In this document: one piece after another, positions 1-8,334 of the stretch
Layout: each line of letters starts with the position of its first letter
Numbering within the stretch: the stretch's first letter is position 1
The notes under the pieces: generated by a model
The model's database searches: none
Seen by the model: the letters and a program-made list of their open reading frames with translations, nothing else
What the model was told of the DNA's origin: nothing
Position numbers and translations under genes: made by a program
Source: SURF-32 sp964648365
GTDB taxonomy: Bacteria; Planctomycetota; Phycisphaerae; UBA1845
Reading direction: 5' to 3'
Length of the DNA stretch: 32,497 nt
NCBI GenBank assembly: GCA_964648365.1
Contig: CAZYLK010000055.1
Span: forward strand, 1-32,497

Positions 1-2817
1 CCCATCGCCGATCAGCGGCTGGGCGAGGCGGGGTGCTCGACCGGGGCGCTGGCGAAGTATCCCTCGCCGGACACGTGGGACGACGTGGTCGAGTATGACG
101 CGGCGCAGTGGCCGTCACGGGCGGTGGCGCGGCACTACCGCCTGGTGCCGACGGTGTGCTTCAACTGTGAGAGTGCCTGCGGGCTGCTGGCGTACGTCGA
201 TAAAGAGTCCAATTCGATTCGCAAGCTCGAAGGCAATCCGCTGCATCCGGGCAGCCGGGGTCGAAACTGCGCCAAGGGTCCGGCAACGATCAATCAGGTC
301 AACGATCCTGATCGCATACTCTATCCCATGAAGCGCGCCGGCGCTCGTGGCGAAGGCAAGTGGACGCGGGTCACGTGGGACGAGGTGCTGGCGGATGTCG
401 GCGGGCGGATCCGCAAGGCTTTGCAGGAGAAGCGCAACAACGAGGTCGTCTATCACGTCGGCCGGCCGGGGGCAGAGGGCTTCATGGACCGCGTCCTGCG
501 GGCGTGGGGCGTGGATGGACACAACAGTCACACGAATATCTGCTCGGCCGGGGCGCGATTGGGTTATGCGATCTGGAGCGGCTATGACCGCCCGTCGCCG
601 GACTATGCCAACGCCCGGTTCATCCTGGCGCTCAACGCCCACTTCGAGAGTGGCCACTACTTCAACCCGCACGCCCAGCGCATTCGCGAGGGGATGTCGA
701 AGGGGGCGAAGCTCGCGGTCGTCGACCCGCGCCTCTCCAATACAGCGTCAGCGGCGGACTACTGGCTGCCGACGATTCCCGGCACGGAGGCGGCGCTGCT
801 GCTGGCGATCGCCAACGTCATCCTCAACGACGAACTGTACGACAAGGCGTTCATCGAGCGCTGGGTCAACTGGCGGGAATCGCTGGCGGCGATGCGTCCG
901 GGGGGGGGCGACGATGTCACGGTCGACGACTTCCTCGATGCGCTGATGCAGCAATACGCGGACTTCACGCCGGAGTTCGCGGAGAAGGAGTGCGGCATTC
1001 CGGCCGGCACGATCATCGAGATCGCCCAGGCCATCGGCGCGGCCGGGTCGCGGTTCACCTCGCACACCTGGCGCGGCGCCGCCTCTGCCCATCTGGGCGG
1101 GTGGCAGGTGTCGCGATGCCTGTTTCTGCTGCACGTGCTCACCGGCAGCGTCGGAACGGAGGGCGGTTGCAGCCCGTCGGCGTGGAACAAGTACAAAGCG
1201 CACCTCATCAACCCGCCGCCGCCGACGAACCAGTGGAACGAGATGCACTGGCCGCGGGAATACCCGTTAACGCATTACGAACTCAGCCAGCTCCTGCCCT
1301 ATTTTCTGAAGGAAGGACGCGGCAGGCTCGACGTCTACTTCACGCGTGTGTTCAACCCGGTGTGGACTTATCCGGACGGGTTTTCGTGGATCGAAGCATT
1401 GTCCGACGAGTCCATGATTGGGCTGCACATCGCGCTCACGCCGACGTGGAACGAAACGGCGTTTTTCGCCGACTATGTATTGCCGATGGGCCACGGCCCC
1501 GAGCGGCATGATCTGACCACCTACGAAACACACAACGGCACCTGGATCGCCTTCCGCCAGCCGGTGCTGCGGCAGTCGATGACAGCGGACGGCAGTAGCG
1601 TGCGCGATTCGCGCGACGCCAACCCCGGCGAGGTGTGGGAAGAGGACGAGTTCTGGATCGCGCTGACGTGGGCGATCGACCCGGACGGCGCGATGGGCAT
1701 CCGCAAATACTTCGAGAGCCAGGAACAACCGGGCGAAATGCTCACGGTGGATGAGTATTACCGTTACATCTTCGACCACGTGCCGGGCCTCAAGGAGCGG
1801 GCGTCGAAGGAGGGGCTGACGCCGATCGACTGGATGCGCAAGCACGGGGCGTTCGAGGTCAGCAGGAAGGACTATGACAAGCACGAAAAGCCGGTGGGCA
1901 AGGCGGCGCTCGACGGGTCACAGGTGGACGGCGCGACCGGCGTGGTGAAAAAGAACGGCGTGGCCGTGGGCGTGAAGATCGGCGACGGCGTCGTCCACGG
2001 ATTCCCTACCCCCAGCCGCAAGCTGGAGTTCTACAACGCGACGCTCGCCGAATGGGGCTGGCCGGAATATGTGATGCCGGGTTACATCAAGACCCACATC
2101 CGCGGCGGCGACGATGCGCAGAAGTCCATCAACGCCGGCAACGACCACCTCGACTTCTGCCTGCTGCCCACGTTCCGCCTGCCGACGCTGATCCACACGC
2201 GCAGCGGCTCGGCCAAGTGGCTCAACGAGATTTCGCAGCGCAACCCGGTCTGGCTGCACACGTCGGACGCCAAGCGCTTCGGCATCCGCAACGGCGATCT
2301 GGTTCGCGTGACGACCGAGATCGGTCACTTCGTCGATCGCGTCTGGGTCACCGAAGGCGTGCGGCCGGGGGTCGTCGCATGCTCGCATCACCTGGGCCGC
2401 TGGCGTCGCCGGCAGGATCCGGACAACTCGCGATGGAGCGGTTCGCTGGTCGAGATGGACGCAGGCTCGCCCGGCAAGTGGCGGATGCGCACGCTGCAAG
2501 GCCCGCAGCCGTTCGACAGCAATGACGCCGACAGCCGCAGAATCTGGTGGCGCGAAGGCGGTGTTGCGCAAAACCTGACGCACGCGGTTCATCCCGACCC
2601 GATCAGCGGCATGCACTGCTGGCACCAGCGGGCGAAAGTCGAGGCAGCGCACCCCGGCGATCAATGCGGCGACGTGTTCGTCGATACCGAGAAGTCGATG
2701 GATGTCTACCGCCGCTGGCTGGAATTGACGCGAGCCGACCGCGCCCCGGCCGGGCTCCGCAGACCGCTGTGGTTCAACCGGCCGCTGCGGCCGAAGGATG
2801 AGGCGTACAGAGTGTGA
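1..2817 (+). CDS. Molybdopterin (bis-MGD) oxidoreductase catalytic subunit, 5' end outside the window
   Basis: The reading frame is open from base 1, so the gene starts upstream; GTG at 85 is only the first start-like codon inside the window. Counting from that GTG, Cys25, Cys28, Cys32 and Cys62 form a CX2CX3CX29C site for a 4Fe-4S cluster. Cys153, in NICSAG, sits where this family usually has the molybdenum or tungsten ligand. The central part matches the MopB fold, and a C-terminal dinucleotide-binding domain (about residues 705-800, with HTRSGSAKW and RNGDLVRV) is present. The FPTPSRKLEFY segment is typical of PsrA/PhsA, TtrA and NarB relatives. The enzyme should move two electrons to or from a small inorganic or organic substrate, which I cannot identify. 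No FeS or membrane subunit follows it here. Any TAT signal would be upstream and is unseen. Family confidence is high; substrate is unknown. A 9-G run lies at 900-908 in frame. Confidence 0.93.
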   Translation, partial: PIADQRLGEAGCSTGALAKYPSPDTWDDVVEYDAAQWPSRAVARHYRLVPTVCFNCESACGLLAYVDKESNSIRKLEGNPLHPGSRGRNCAKGPATINQVNDPDRILYPMKRAGARGEGKWTRVTWDEVLADVGGRIRKALQEKRNNEVVYHVGRPGAEGFMDRVLRAWGVDGHNSHTNICSAGARLGYAIWSGYDRPSPDYANARFILALNAHFESGHYFNPHAQRIREGMSKGAKLAVVDPRLSNTASAADYWLPTIPGTEAALLLAIANVILNDELYDKAFIERWVNWRESLAAMRPGGGDDVTVDDFLDALMQQYADFTPEFAEKECGIPAGTIIEIAQAIGAAGSRFTSHTWRGAASAHLGGWQVSRCLFLLHVLTGSVGTEGGCSPSAWNKYKAHLINPPPPTNQWNEMHWPREYPLTHYELSQLLPYFLKEGRGRLDVYFTRVFNPVWTYPDGFSWIEALSDESMIGLHIALTPTWNETAFFADYVLPMGHGPERHDLTTYETHNGTWIAFRQPVLRQSMTADGSSVRDSRDANPGEVWEEDEFWIALTWAIDPDGAMGIRKYFESQEQPGEMLTVDEYYRYIFDHVPGLKERASKEGLTPIDWMRKHGAFEVSRKDYDKHEKPVGKAALDGSQVDGATGVVKKNGVAVGVKIGDGVVHGFPTPSRKLEFYNATLAEWGWPEYVMPGYIKTHIRGGDDAQKSINAGNDHLDFCLLPTFRLPTLIHTRSGSAKWLNEISQRNPVWLHTSDAKRFGIRNGDLVRVTTEIGHFVDRVWVTEGVRPGVVACSHHLGRWRRRQDPDNSRWSGSLVEMDAGSPGKWRMRTLQGPQPFDSNDADSRRIWWREGGVAQNLTHAVHPDPISGMHCWHQRAKVEAAHPGDQCGDVFVDTEKSMDVYRRWLELTRADRAPAGLRRPLWFNRPLRPKDEAYRV

Positions 2818-2820
2818 ACC

Positions 2821-2866
2821 GCAGATGAACGCGGATAAACGCGGATGAATGCGGATGAATGCGGAT
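2821..2866. repeat. 10-bp tandem repeat just after the stop codon
   Basis: About 4.6 units of a 10-bp motif (GCGGATGAAT and one- or two-base variants) start three bases after the TGA at 2815-2817. No spacers or coding role are visible. Confidence 0.85.
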
Positions 2867-2897
2867 TTGTAAAGCGTTGGAAGTCGTGCGCCGTTGC

Positions 2898-2995
2898 CAC
2901 GGGCGGCACGCGGCGCGACGTGGCGCGGGTGGCACGGCGCAGCGCGGGTGGCGACGGAGTGCGGGCGGCGCGACGCAGCGCGGGTGGCACGGTCT
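2898..2995. repeat. Imperfect GC-rich repeat (CGCGGGTGGCACGG units)
   Basis: CGCGGGTGGCACGG and close variants recur at about 2924, 2943 and 2979, mixed with GGCGCGACG units. It lies in the 302-bp gap between the oxidoreductase and the next small gene. I see no RNA gene or clear promoter in the rest of the gap (2996-3119). Confidence 0.65.
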
Positions 2996-3119
2996 CGTCT
3001 TCGAGGCCGTGTTCTTCCGACCGGAGCATGCTGTGAATATTCGCCTCGTCCAACACCAGAGCCGCGTGCACACGCCACGGACGCAGCAGGACGACAACGC
3101 TCGTCACAGGAATGCAACG

Positions 3120-3344
3120 ATGCCTGACGAGATCGACTGGGAACTGACGACCTGGGAAGGCAACCGCCGCCTGCAGCGCAAGCGATTCCGGGCGCTGCCG
3201 CTCTACGAGAAGTTCATGATCATCGAGCAGATGAATGAGGTCGCCGACCTCTTCGCCGCCCGTCGGCGGGCGCGGATGGGCCTCGCCCGGCGGCGGTCGG
3301 CCGAGCCGGGTGTGTCGCCGCCTCCTGCTCTGCCCGATCCGTGA
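3120..3344 (+). CDS. Conserved small hypothetical protein, 74 aa
   Basis: The ATG at 3120 opens a 74-residue protein starting MPDEIDWELTTWEGNRR. From memory, small proteins with a DWELTTWEG-N/S-RR start followed by a short helix rich in Arg, Leu and Glu are common in planctomycete genomes; this is not checked. The first 50 residues look like a folded helical unit (charged, with regularly spaced Leu, Ile and Met). The last 25 are Pro/Ala/Arg-rich and probably loose. There is no signal peptide, membrane segment or metal motif. The frame is open further upstream, but that part is the GC-rich repeat and is not credible protein. No strong ribosome binding site is visible. Function unknown. Confidence 0.6.
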   Translation: MPDEIDWELTTWEGNRRLQRKRFRALPLYEKFMIIEQMNEVADLFAARRRARMGLARRRSAEPGVSPPPALPDP

Positions 3345-3574
3345 TGCCCTGACATTTCCTGTTCGCGTCTACACCTGTCCGTCCAGGGAGACCGACCTTG
3401 CCCCGCACTGCACTTCTGATCACCAGCGAGCTCAGCGTATGGCGGACCAGGCCCTCGTTCGCGCACTGACACTCGGCCGTCGACAAGCTCGATCGGCTCA
3501 CGCGCCGTGAGGTGAATCGCGTACGGTCCGCACCGTTGGGACAAACCGGCCGACTGTGAAGCGCTGCGCAATAG
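3345..3574. other. Intergenic stretch without a recognised gene
   Basis: Short frames on both strands have arginine- and proline-rich compositions typical of chance frames in high-GC DNA. No tRNA, repeat or promoter stands out. It separates the small plus-strand gene from the terminator of the convergent protease gene. Confidence 0.5.
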
Positions 3575-3601
3575 AAAACGCCGGACCCGAAGGCCCGGCG
3601 C
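3575..3601 (-). terminator. Rho-independent terminator of the protease gene
   Basis: Read on the minus strand, a GC stem (CGCCGG paired with CCGGCG, extended by two pairs past one mismatch) closes on a TTCG tetraloop and is followed by TTTTCT. It lies 70 bp downstream of the protease stop codon at 3671. Confidence 0.85.
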
Positions 3602-3670
3602 TAAAGGTGTCAGCGTACGTTATGACGGATCAGGCCGCCCGAGCGTCGTGGCGAAGCGTGCGAATCGACG

Positions 3671-6010
3671 TCACGGTCCCTCGTCTTCCTTACCTTCGAT
3701 TTTCTGGCGGGTGACGTCCGGGTCTTCGATGCGGAAGCCGGCTTCCTCCAGCTTGCCAGCGAACTCGCGCATCGTCTTGATGATGGAGTCCCACTGCTCC
3801 TGGATCTCGCGTAACTGTCGCTCCGTTCCCGCGTTTGCGGTGCCGCCGCCGCGCGCCCCGCGCAGGGTGACCGCCGGTCCGGCCTGCGCATCTTCCTGAA
3901 TCTTCCGCCGCTCCTGATCGAGGCGATACAACTCACGGCGTCCCGCGTTGACGTAGTAGTTCCACAGGCGGATCAACTCGTCGTCGGCGTCCTGCCCGCC
4001 CAGCACGCCCGCGACCTCCATGATGGGGCCGTACCGCTTGGCGGCGCTCAACGCACGGTAGTAGTCCGCCTTGCGCACGGTTTCGAGGTCGGTGTTTTCA
4101 TCTTTGAGGATGTCCCGGACTTCCTGGATGTACCCTTCCGCAATCACCTTGCCCGCCCGCGCGAAGACGAGCACGTCGCTGAGCGGCTCGTCGTTGACCT
4201 TGTACTGCGTGTCCTCGTGCGCCTTCAAGACTTCGAGGCTCGCCCGTGCGTACGCCGAGACGTTGCGCTTGCTGGCCCGGCCGGAGCTGATGAAGCCCTT
4301 CTTGGCATCGTCGTACTTACCTTCCCGCAGCAGCATGACCGCTTCCAGCAGGCGGACCTGTTCCTTCTTGACTTCCGGCAGGTTGCGGAACTGGGCAGGC
4401 TCGGCCAGCGCCTCGATGCGACGCTTCACGTCCGCGGGATCGTCCGACTCCAGCAGCCGGGCGATCTTGACGATGTCGCGGTCCGCGCCGGCCATGACGT
4501 TCACGAGGTTGATGCCGGCGAGGTTGGTCAGTCCCTCGTAGGTCGTTTCTACGAGCGCCTCCTCGACGTTGGCCAGGTGGAACTTCACCGGAACGCCGGT
4601 GGCGGCGATGATGCCCTCGACCGGGTCTTCCGTGAAGCGGCCGCTGAGCCTGCGCCCGTCGGTGAGTTCGGCGATCTGCGAGCCGTCCTGAGCGGTCTCG
4701 ATCCGCGCGATGTCGGTAAAATCAAAGGAAATCGGCCCTGCCACGCTGTCGAATTTCACCTTGCCCCGGACCTCCTTCATCTTGAGGAAGGCGGCCTTGG
4801 AATCCAGAATCACGACTTCGCCGCGGACCGGACGCAACATACGCTCGGTCGTGCGGAAGCCGAGCGTCTTGACTTCCATGAAGTCGTGCTTGGTCGGGTC
4901 GCCGCCGAGCGGGTTGAAGGAGAAGTTCGCGCCCGCGTCGATCGCCGAAATGCGACTGCCGCCTTCGAGGATCAGCTCCGTCCCCATCGCGTCCGACAGA
5001 ACGTACGCCAACGAGTCCATGGGCACATTGAACGTGCCGATAGCAGACTCCCACGTCAGTTCCGGCGTGGAAATCTTCCCGTGAATGATGTCGCCGTTGG
5101 GATAGAAGACCACGTCCCGCTCTTTGAGGCGGCGATACTCCGGCAGGTCGATGCGGCCGTTCTCGTTGGACAGGACGCTCATGAAGGGCTTCAGGTCCGA
5201 ACCCGCCGGGATGCGCCCAAGATCGAACGCCGCGCGGACAAATTGCTCGCTCAGCGCCGCGGGAACGAGGCCGGTCTGCACGCCGCGACCGTCCTGCGGA
5301 GCGAAGCCAAGGGTCAATGTACCCGCCACGAAGCCGTCGATCGTGACCTCCGGCCCGCCGCTGTTGCCCGGGTTTGCCGGCACGTCGGTGAAGATCATCC
5401 GCAGCCGACCGGCCGGTGTCCGCGGCAGGTCGGTGATGAATCCTGTCCGGATCGTCACTTCTGGATGCTTGTCGCCCGACGTGCGCTGACTGTCTCCGCC
5501 GGGGAAGCCGACGCCCCAGAGCGGCAAGCGCAGCTTCAGCCGATGCTCCGGCAGGAAGCGCAGGAAGTTGGGCGTCTGGAGCTTCTCGCCGTCGTCGTCG
5601 AAGGTCTGAATGATGGCCTGGTCGGCCGACTCGTTCTGGTAGATGACTTCGCCCTTCCACACCTTCTCGTCGTCCGTCCCGGAGTCGGTGACGACTTTCC
5701 AGGTGATGCGGCCGTACTGCGACTGAATCCGCAGCCGTTCGCCGGGCGGCGCCTTGTGCGCCGGATCGACGACGTGGTTGTTCGTGACGGCCAGGCCGGT
5801 TCCGTTGATGAAATAGCCGGAGCCGGAACCCAGCAGCGTGTCGCTCTGCGATTGCTGCGAGGCATACGTCTCCACCATCACGGCGGACTTCTTGACCCGC
5901 TCCAACACCTCCGGCTTCATCTGCTGCGTCTGTGCCGAAGCCATCCGCGGCGCGATCAGCGCCACGACGGCCGCGACGATCAGTCCGCGTCCTGTCGCAT
6001 GGTTCATCAT
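3671..6010 (-). CDS. Secreted trypsin-like (HtrA-type) serine protease with C-terminal extension, 779 aa
   Basis: I chose ATG 6010 because it is followed at once by a signal peptide (hydrophobic run, then cleavage near ASA-Q) and has GGGG upstream; the frame is open to 6124, but those residues do not look like protein. Numbered from 6010, the catalytic triad is complete: His79 in TNNHVVD, Asp130 in SADQAII and Ser217 in NPGNSGGP. The protease domain covers roughly residues 40-260. I see no PDZ domain, unlike standard DegP/DegQ. Instead there are beta-rich modules (about 290-500, with recurring 'GDIIHGKI'- and 'GRRLSGRF'-type units), then a helical region with TPR-like character (about 540-710) and a charged coiled-coil C-terminus. 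It is probably periplasmic, with protein substrates or quality control as the likely role. It looks monocistronic, with its own promoter and terminator. Confidence 0.9.
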   Translation of the reverse strand: MMNHATGRGLIVAAVVALIAPRMASAQTQQMKPEVLERVKKSAVMVETYASQQSQSDTLLGSGSGYFINGTGLAVTNNHVVDPAHKAPPGERLRIQSQYGRITWKVVTDSGTDDEKVWKGEVIYQNESADQAIIQTFDDDGEKLQTPNFLRFLPEHRLKLRLPLWGVGFPGGDSQRTSGDKHPEVTIRTGFITDLPRTPAGRLRMIFTDVPANPGNSGGPEVTIDGFVAGTLTLGFAPQDGRGVQTGLVPAALSEQFVRAAFDLGRIPAGSDLKPFMSVLSNENGRIDLPEYRRLKERDVVFYPNGDIIHGKISTPELTWESAIGTFNVPMDSLAYVLSDAMGTELILEGGSRISAIDAGANFSFNPLGGDPTKHDFMEVKTLGFRTTERMLRPVRGEVVILDSKAAFLKMKEVRGKVKFDSVAGPISFDFTDIARIETAQDGSQIAELTDGRRLSGRFTEDPVEGIIAATGVPVKFHLANVEEALVETTYEGLTNLAGINLVNVMAGADRDIVKIARLLESDDPADVKRRIEALAEPAQFRNLPEVKKEQVRLLEAVMLLREGKYDDAKKGFISSGRASKRNVSAYARASLEVLKAHEDTQYKVNDEPLSDVLVFARAGKVIAEGYIQEVRDILKDENTDLETVRKADYYRALSAAKRYGPIMEVAGVLGGQDADDELIRLWNYYVNAGRRELYRLDQERRKIQEDAQAGPAVTLRGARGGGTANAGTERQLREIQEQWDSIIKTMREFAGKLEEAGFRIEDPDVTRQKIEGKEDEGP

Positions 6011-6125
6011 TGTTTCAGCCCCGCAAGAAAGACCCGACCGCGATCGGTCGGCGGTGACAAGGAACTCCGTACGCCGTGCCGGCGCCCCGTCCGGCGCCGC
6101 GCCACACCCTGAATATCGGCTCAAG

Positions 6126-6143
6126 GTGCTAGTATTCTAGCAC
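6126..6143. promoter_or_regulatory. Palindromic operator candidate over the protease -10 box
   Basis: GTGCTAG, a 4-base spacer and CTAGCAC form perfect 7-bp arms. The minus-strand -10 hexamer lies inside this palindrome, so a dimeric repressor bound here would block the promoter. The regulator is not identified. Confidence 0.45.
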
Positions 6144-6161
6144 ACCCGGCCGCCGACGCAA
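6134..6161 (-). promoter_or_regulatory. Sigma70-like promoter for the protease gene
   Basis: On the minus strand TTGCGT (6161-6156) is separated by 16 bases from TAGAAT (6139-6134), which has an extended TG one base upstream. Transcription would start near 6127, leaving a leader of about 115 bases before ATG 6010. The rest of the 303-bp gap (6011-6313) holds no gene I can support. Confidence 0.5.
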
Positions 6162-6313
6162 TACCCTCTCCGATAATTCCCGCCGGCGACAGAATCTTAC
6201 GGCCACCGTACGCCCAGGCAACGGTCACGCTCGTGGGGGACGCCGGCGCCACGACGCCTCAACCGGACGCAACAGGCACGAACCGCCGACCAGGAGCGCT
6301 CGGACGTGTTGCG

Positions 6314-7421
6314 ATGCTAACAAAACACGAATATCATCCCGGCGACCGGGCCGCAGTCCGGTCGGTCCGCGGCCGTCGCCGGAGCTGATCCGATCCGCTG
6401 CACACCCGTCGCCAACCCGCCGAACCCCTTCGAGAGCCGCCATGCGGAGTGGCTGGGTCCGCCGCCCCTGGCCCGGCTGGAGGTCTACCACGACGACACG
6501 AAGTCGATCCTGTCCCGCAACGACAGCCCCGATCTGCCCTTCCGCTGGTCGGTCAACCCCTACCGCGGCTGCCAGCACGCCTGCGCCTACTGCTATGCCC
6601 GGCCCAACCACGAGTACCTCGGCTTCGGCGCCGGCACGGACTTCGACACCAAAATCGTGGTCAAGGAGGACGCCCCGGATCTGCTCCGAAAAGCCCTCTT
6701 TTCCCGGCGCTGGAAGCGGGAGCTGATCTGCTTTTCCGGCGTCACGGATTGCTATCAACCGCTGGAGGCGACCTACGAGATTACCCGGCGATGCCTGGAG
6801 GTCTGCGTCGAGGCCCGCAACCCGGTCGGCATCATCACGAAGGGGTTTCTCGTCGTTCGCGACATCGACCTGCTGGCCGAGCTGACCCGGCGGGCATCCG
6901 CACGGGTGTACCTGAGCATCCCGTTTGCGGACCCGGTCGCGGCCGCCGCCATCGAGCCGGTCGCGCCGCCGCCGCAGCGACGGTTCGAGGCCCTCGCGCG
7001 GCTCCACGCGGCCGGGATTGCGACCGGCGTGATGGTCGCGCCCATCATCCCGGGCCTGAACGATCGCGATGTGCCGGAGATTCTGCGCCGCGCGGCCGAA
7101 GCGGGCGCCGTCACCGCGTCCTACACGGCTCTGCGCCTGTCCGGCAACGTCGCGCCCGTCTTCCTGGATCGGTTGAAAGCGAACCTGCCCCTGGCGGCAA
7201 AGCGGGTCGAAGCCCTGCTGCGTGCGATGCGTGGCGGCGAGTTGACCGACGACCGCTTCGGCCACCGCATGCGCGGCCACGGCGCCCACTGGCAGGCGAT
7301 CGAGTCGCTGTTCGAAGTCCACGCCCGACGCTGCGGCCTGAACGACCCGAAGCGGGTCGAGCAGATGTATGCCCGGGAGCCGGCGCCGCCGCGGTCGGAT
7401 GAGCAATTGGCACTGTTCTGA
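6314..7421 (+). CDS. Radical SAM protein (PA0069/SplB-like family), apparent frameshift near the start
   Basis: The conserved frame runs from about 6381 to 7421 and contains the radical SAM cysteines CQHACAYC (CX3CX2C) for a 4Fe-4S cluster and SAM. It also carries family landmarks: NPPNPFE, SRNDSPDLPF, NPYRGC, ARPNHEYLGF, TKIVVKEDAP and, near the end, RFGHRMRGHG. This frame has no ATG, GTG or TTG between the stop at 6318 and GTG 6657, and 6657 would remove the catalytic cysteines. The ATG at 6314 in another frame gives a plausible N-terminus ending in VRGR. A one-base shift at about 6374-6380 would join it to GADPIRC, restoring the GRGA-like start I recall for relatives. I therefore annotate 6314-7421 with a frameshift (mutation or sequence error). 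The substrate of this family is not established to my knowledge. Confidence 0.8.
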
Positions 7422-7559
7422 CGGAAGATGCGGCCTCACAGCTCACGCCCGGCGCCGGCCCGCAGCCCGCGATGGCTGGAAGGGTGGTGTGCCGTCGGTG
7501 CCATTTGCCGCTACCATGAGGGAGCCCCGGCGCGGAAACGCCGCGGGAAGAAAGACTCG

Positions 7560-8165
7560 ATGGAGCAGACGGTGGCGAAGCGCTCGAAGGCAGAGACGGC
7601 GACGGAACAGCAGACGACCTCCGGCGGCGAGATCGGTACGCCTGGAATCTGGCTGACCAACCCGACGGCCTACCAGAAGAAGCTGTCGGACCTGCTCGGC
7701 GACCGCGACCCGCTGGAGGTCATGGCGGAGACGCCGGCTTTTCTGGCCAACCTGGTCAGCGCCCATTCGCCGGAGGTCATGCGCACCCGCCCCTTCGAGA
7801 ACAAGTGGACGCCCAACGAGATCATCGGGCACCTGACCGATACCGAGATCGTCTTCGCATTTCGTATCCGGGCCATCCTGTGCGAGGACAATCCGGTGAT
7901 CCAGGGCATGGATCAGGAGCTCTGGGTCGAGCGTCAACGGCACAACGACCGCCAGCCGGTGGAACTGGCGTCCATGTTTCAGGCCCTGCGGCAAGGCAAT
8001 CTGGTGCTGTGGCGACAGATGAAGCCGGCGGATCTGAAACGCACCGGCCGCCACTCCGAACGCGGCGCCGAGGCGCTGTCCACCATGCTGCGGATGGAAG
8101 CCGGCCACGACATCTCGCACATCGATCAGATCACGCGATACCTGAAAGCGATCACCGGGGCGTAG
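7560..8165 (+). CDS. DinB-like four-helix protein, 201 aa
   Basis: ATG 7560 is preceded by GGGAAG at suitable spacing and fits the family; the frame is open back to 7428, but those residues look random. The first 30 residues are polar and loose. The body matches the DinB/YfiT-like four-helix fold: a helix with NKWTPNEIIGHLTDTE, a second helix through FRIRAIL, and the late GHDISHIDQITRYL helix. His in GHLTDTE and the two His in GHDISH are candidates for the three-His metal site common in this superfamily. Members include thiol-dependent metalloenzymes and many of unknown role, so the activity here is open. It lies 138 bp downstream of the radical SAM gene on the same strand and could be cotranscribed. 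Its 3' neighbour is convergent. Confidence 0.75.
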   Translation: MEQTVAKRSKAETATEQQTTSGGEIGTPGIWLTNPTAYQKKLSDLLGDRDPLEVMAETPAFLANLVSAHSPEVMRTRPFENKWTPNEIIGHLTDTEIVFAFRIRAILCEDNPVIQGMDQELWVERQRHNDRQPVELASMFQALRQGNLVLWRQMKPADLKRTGRHSERGAEALSTMLRMEAGHDISHIDQITRYLKAITGA

Positions 8166-8288
8166 GCGCACCGGCGCGCGGGCGCCGTTTCCGTGACGGC
8201 AGGGGCACTCCGGTGAAGTGGCGGGTTGTTGAGAAGACGCGTGGCGCGTCGCGCTACCGGGGACACACGCGGGGATCGGGCTCACCCC

Positions 8289-8334
8289 GATCGGAGCGCC
8301 CGTGCCTGGCACGAGTGTTCCGAGCACGCCGATC
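8289..8334. other. Nested inverted repeat between convergent genes
   Basis: GATCGG (8289) and CCGATC (8329) face each other around a second small hairpin (CGTGC/GCACG). It lies in the 169-bp gap between two convergent genes, just outside the stop at 8335. It may act as a two-way terminator, but there is no clear T-run, so this is weak. Confidence 0.25.

Noticed and set aside
4217..6112. 631-aa plus-strand frame opposite the protease
   Set aside because: It mirrors the protease codons. The minus strand has a signal peptide, catalytic triad, promoter and terminator.
6449..7402. 317-aa plus-strand frame overlapping the radical SAM gene
   Set aside because: Longer than the fragment starting at GTG 6657, but it lacks the radical SAM cysteines and family motifs, which are all in the other frame.
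7489..7517. Promoter for the DinB-like gene (TACCAT as -10)
   Set aside because: No acceptable -35 at 16-18 bases; too weak to annotate.
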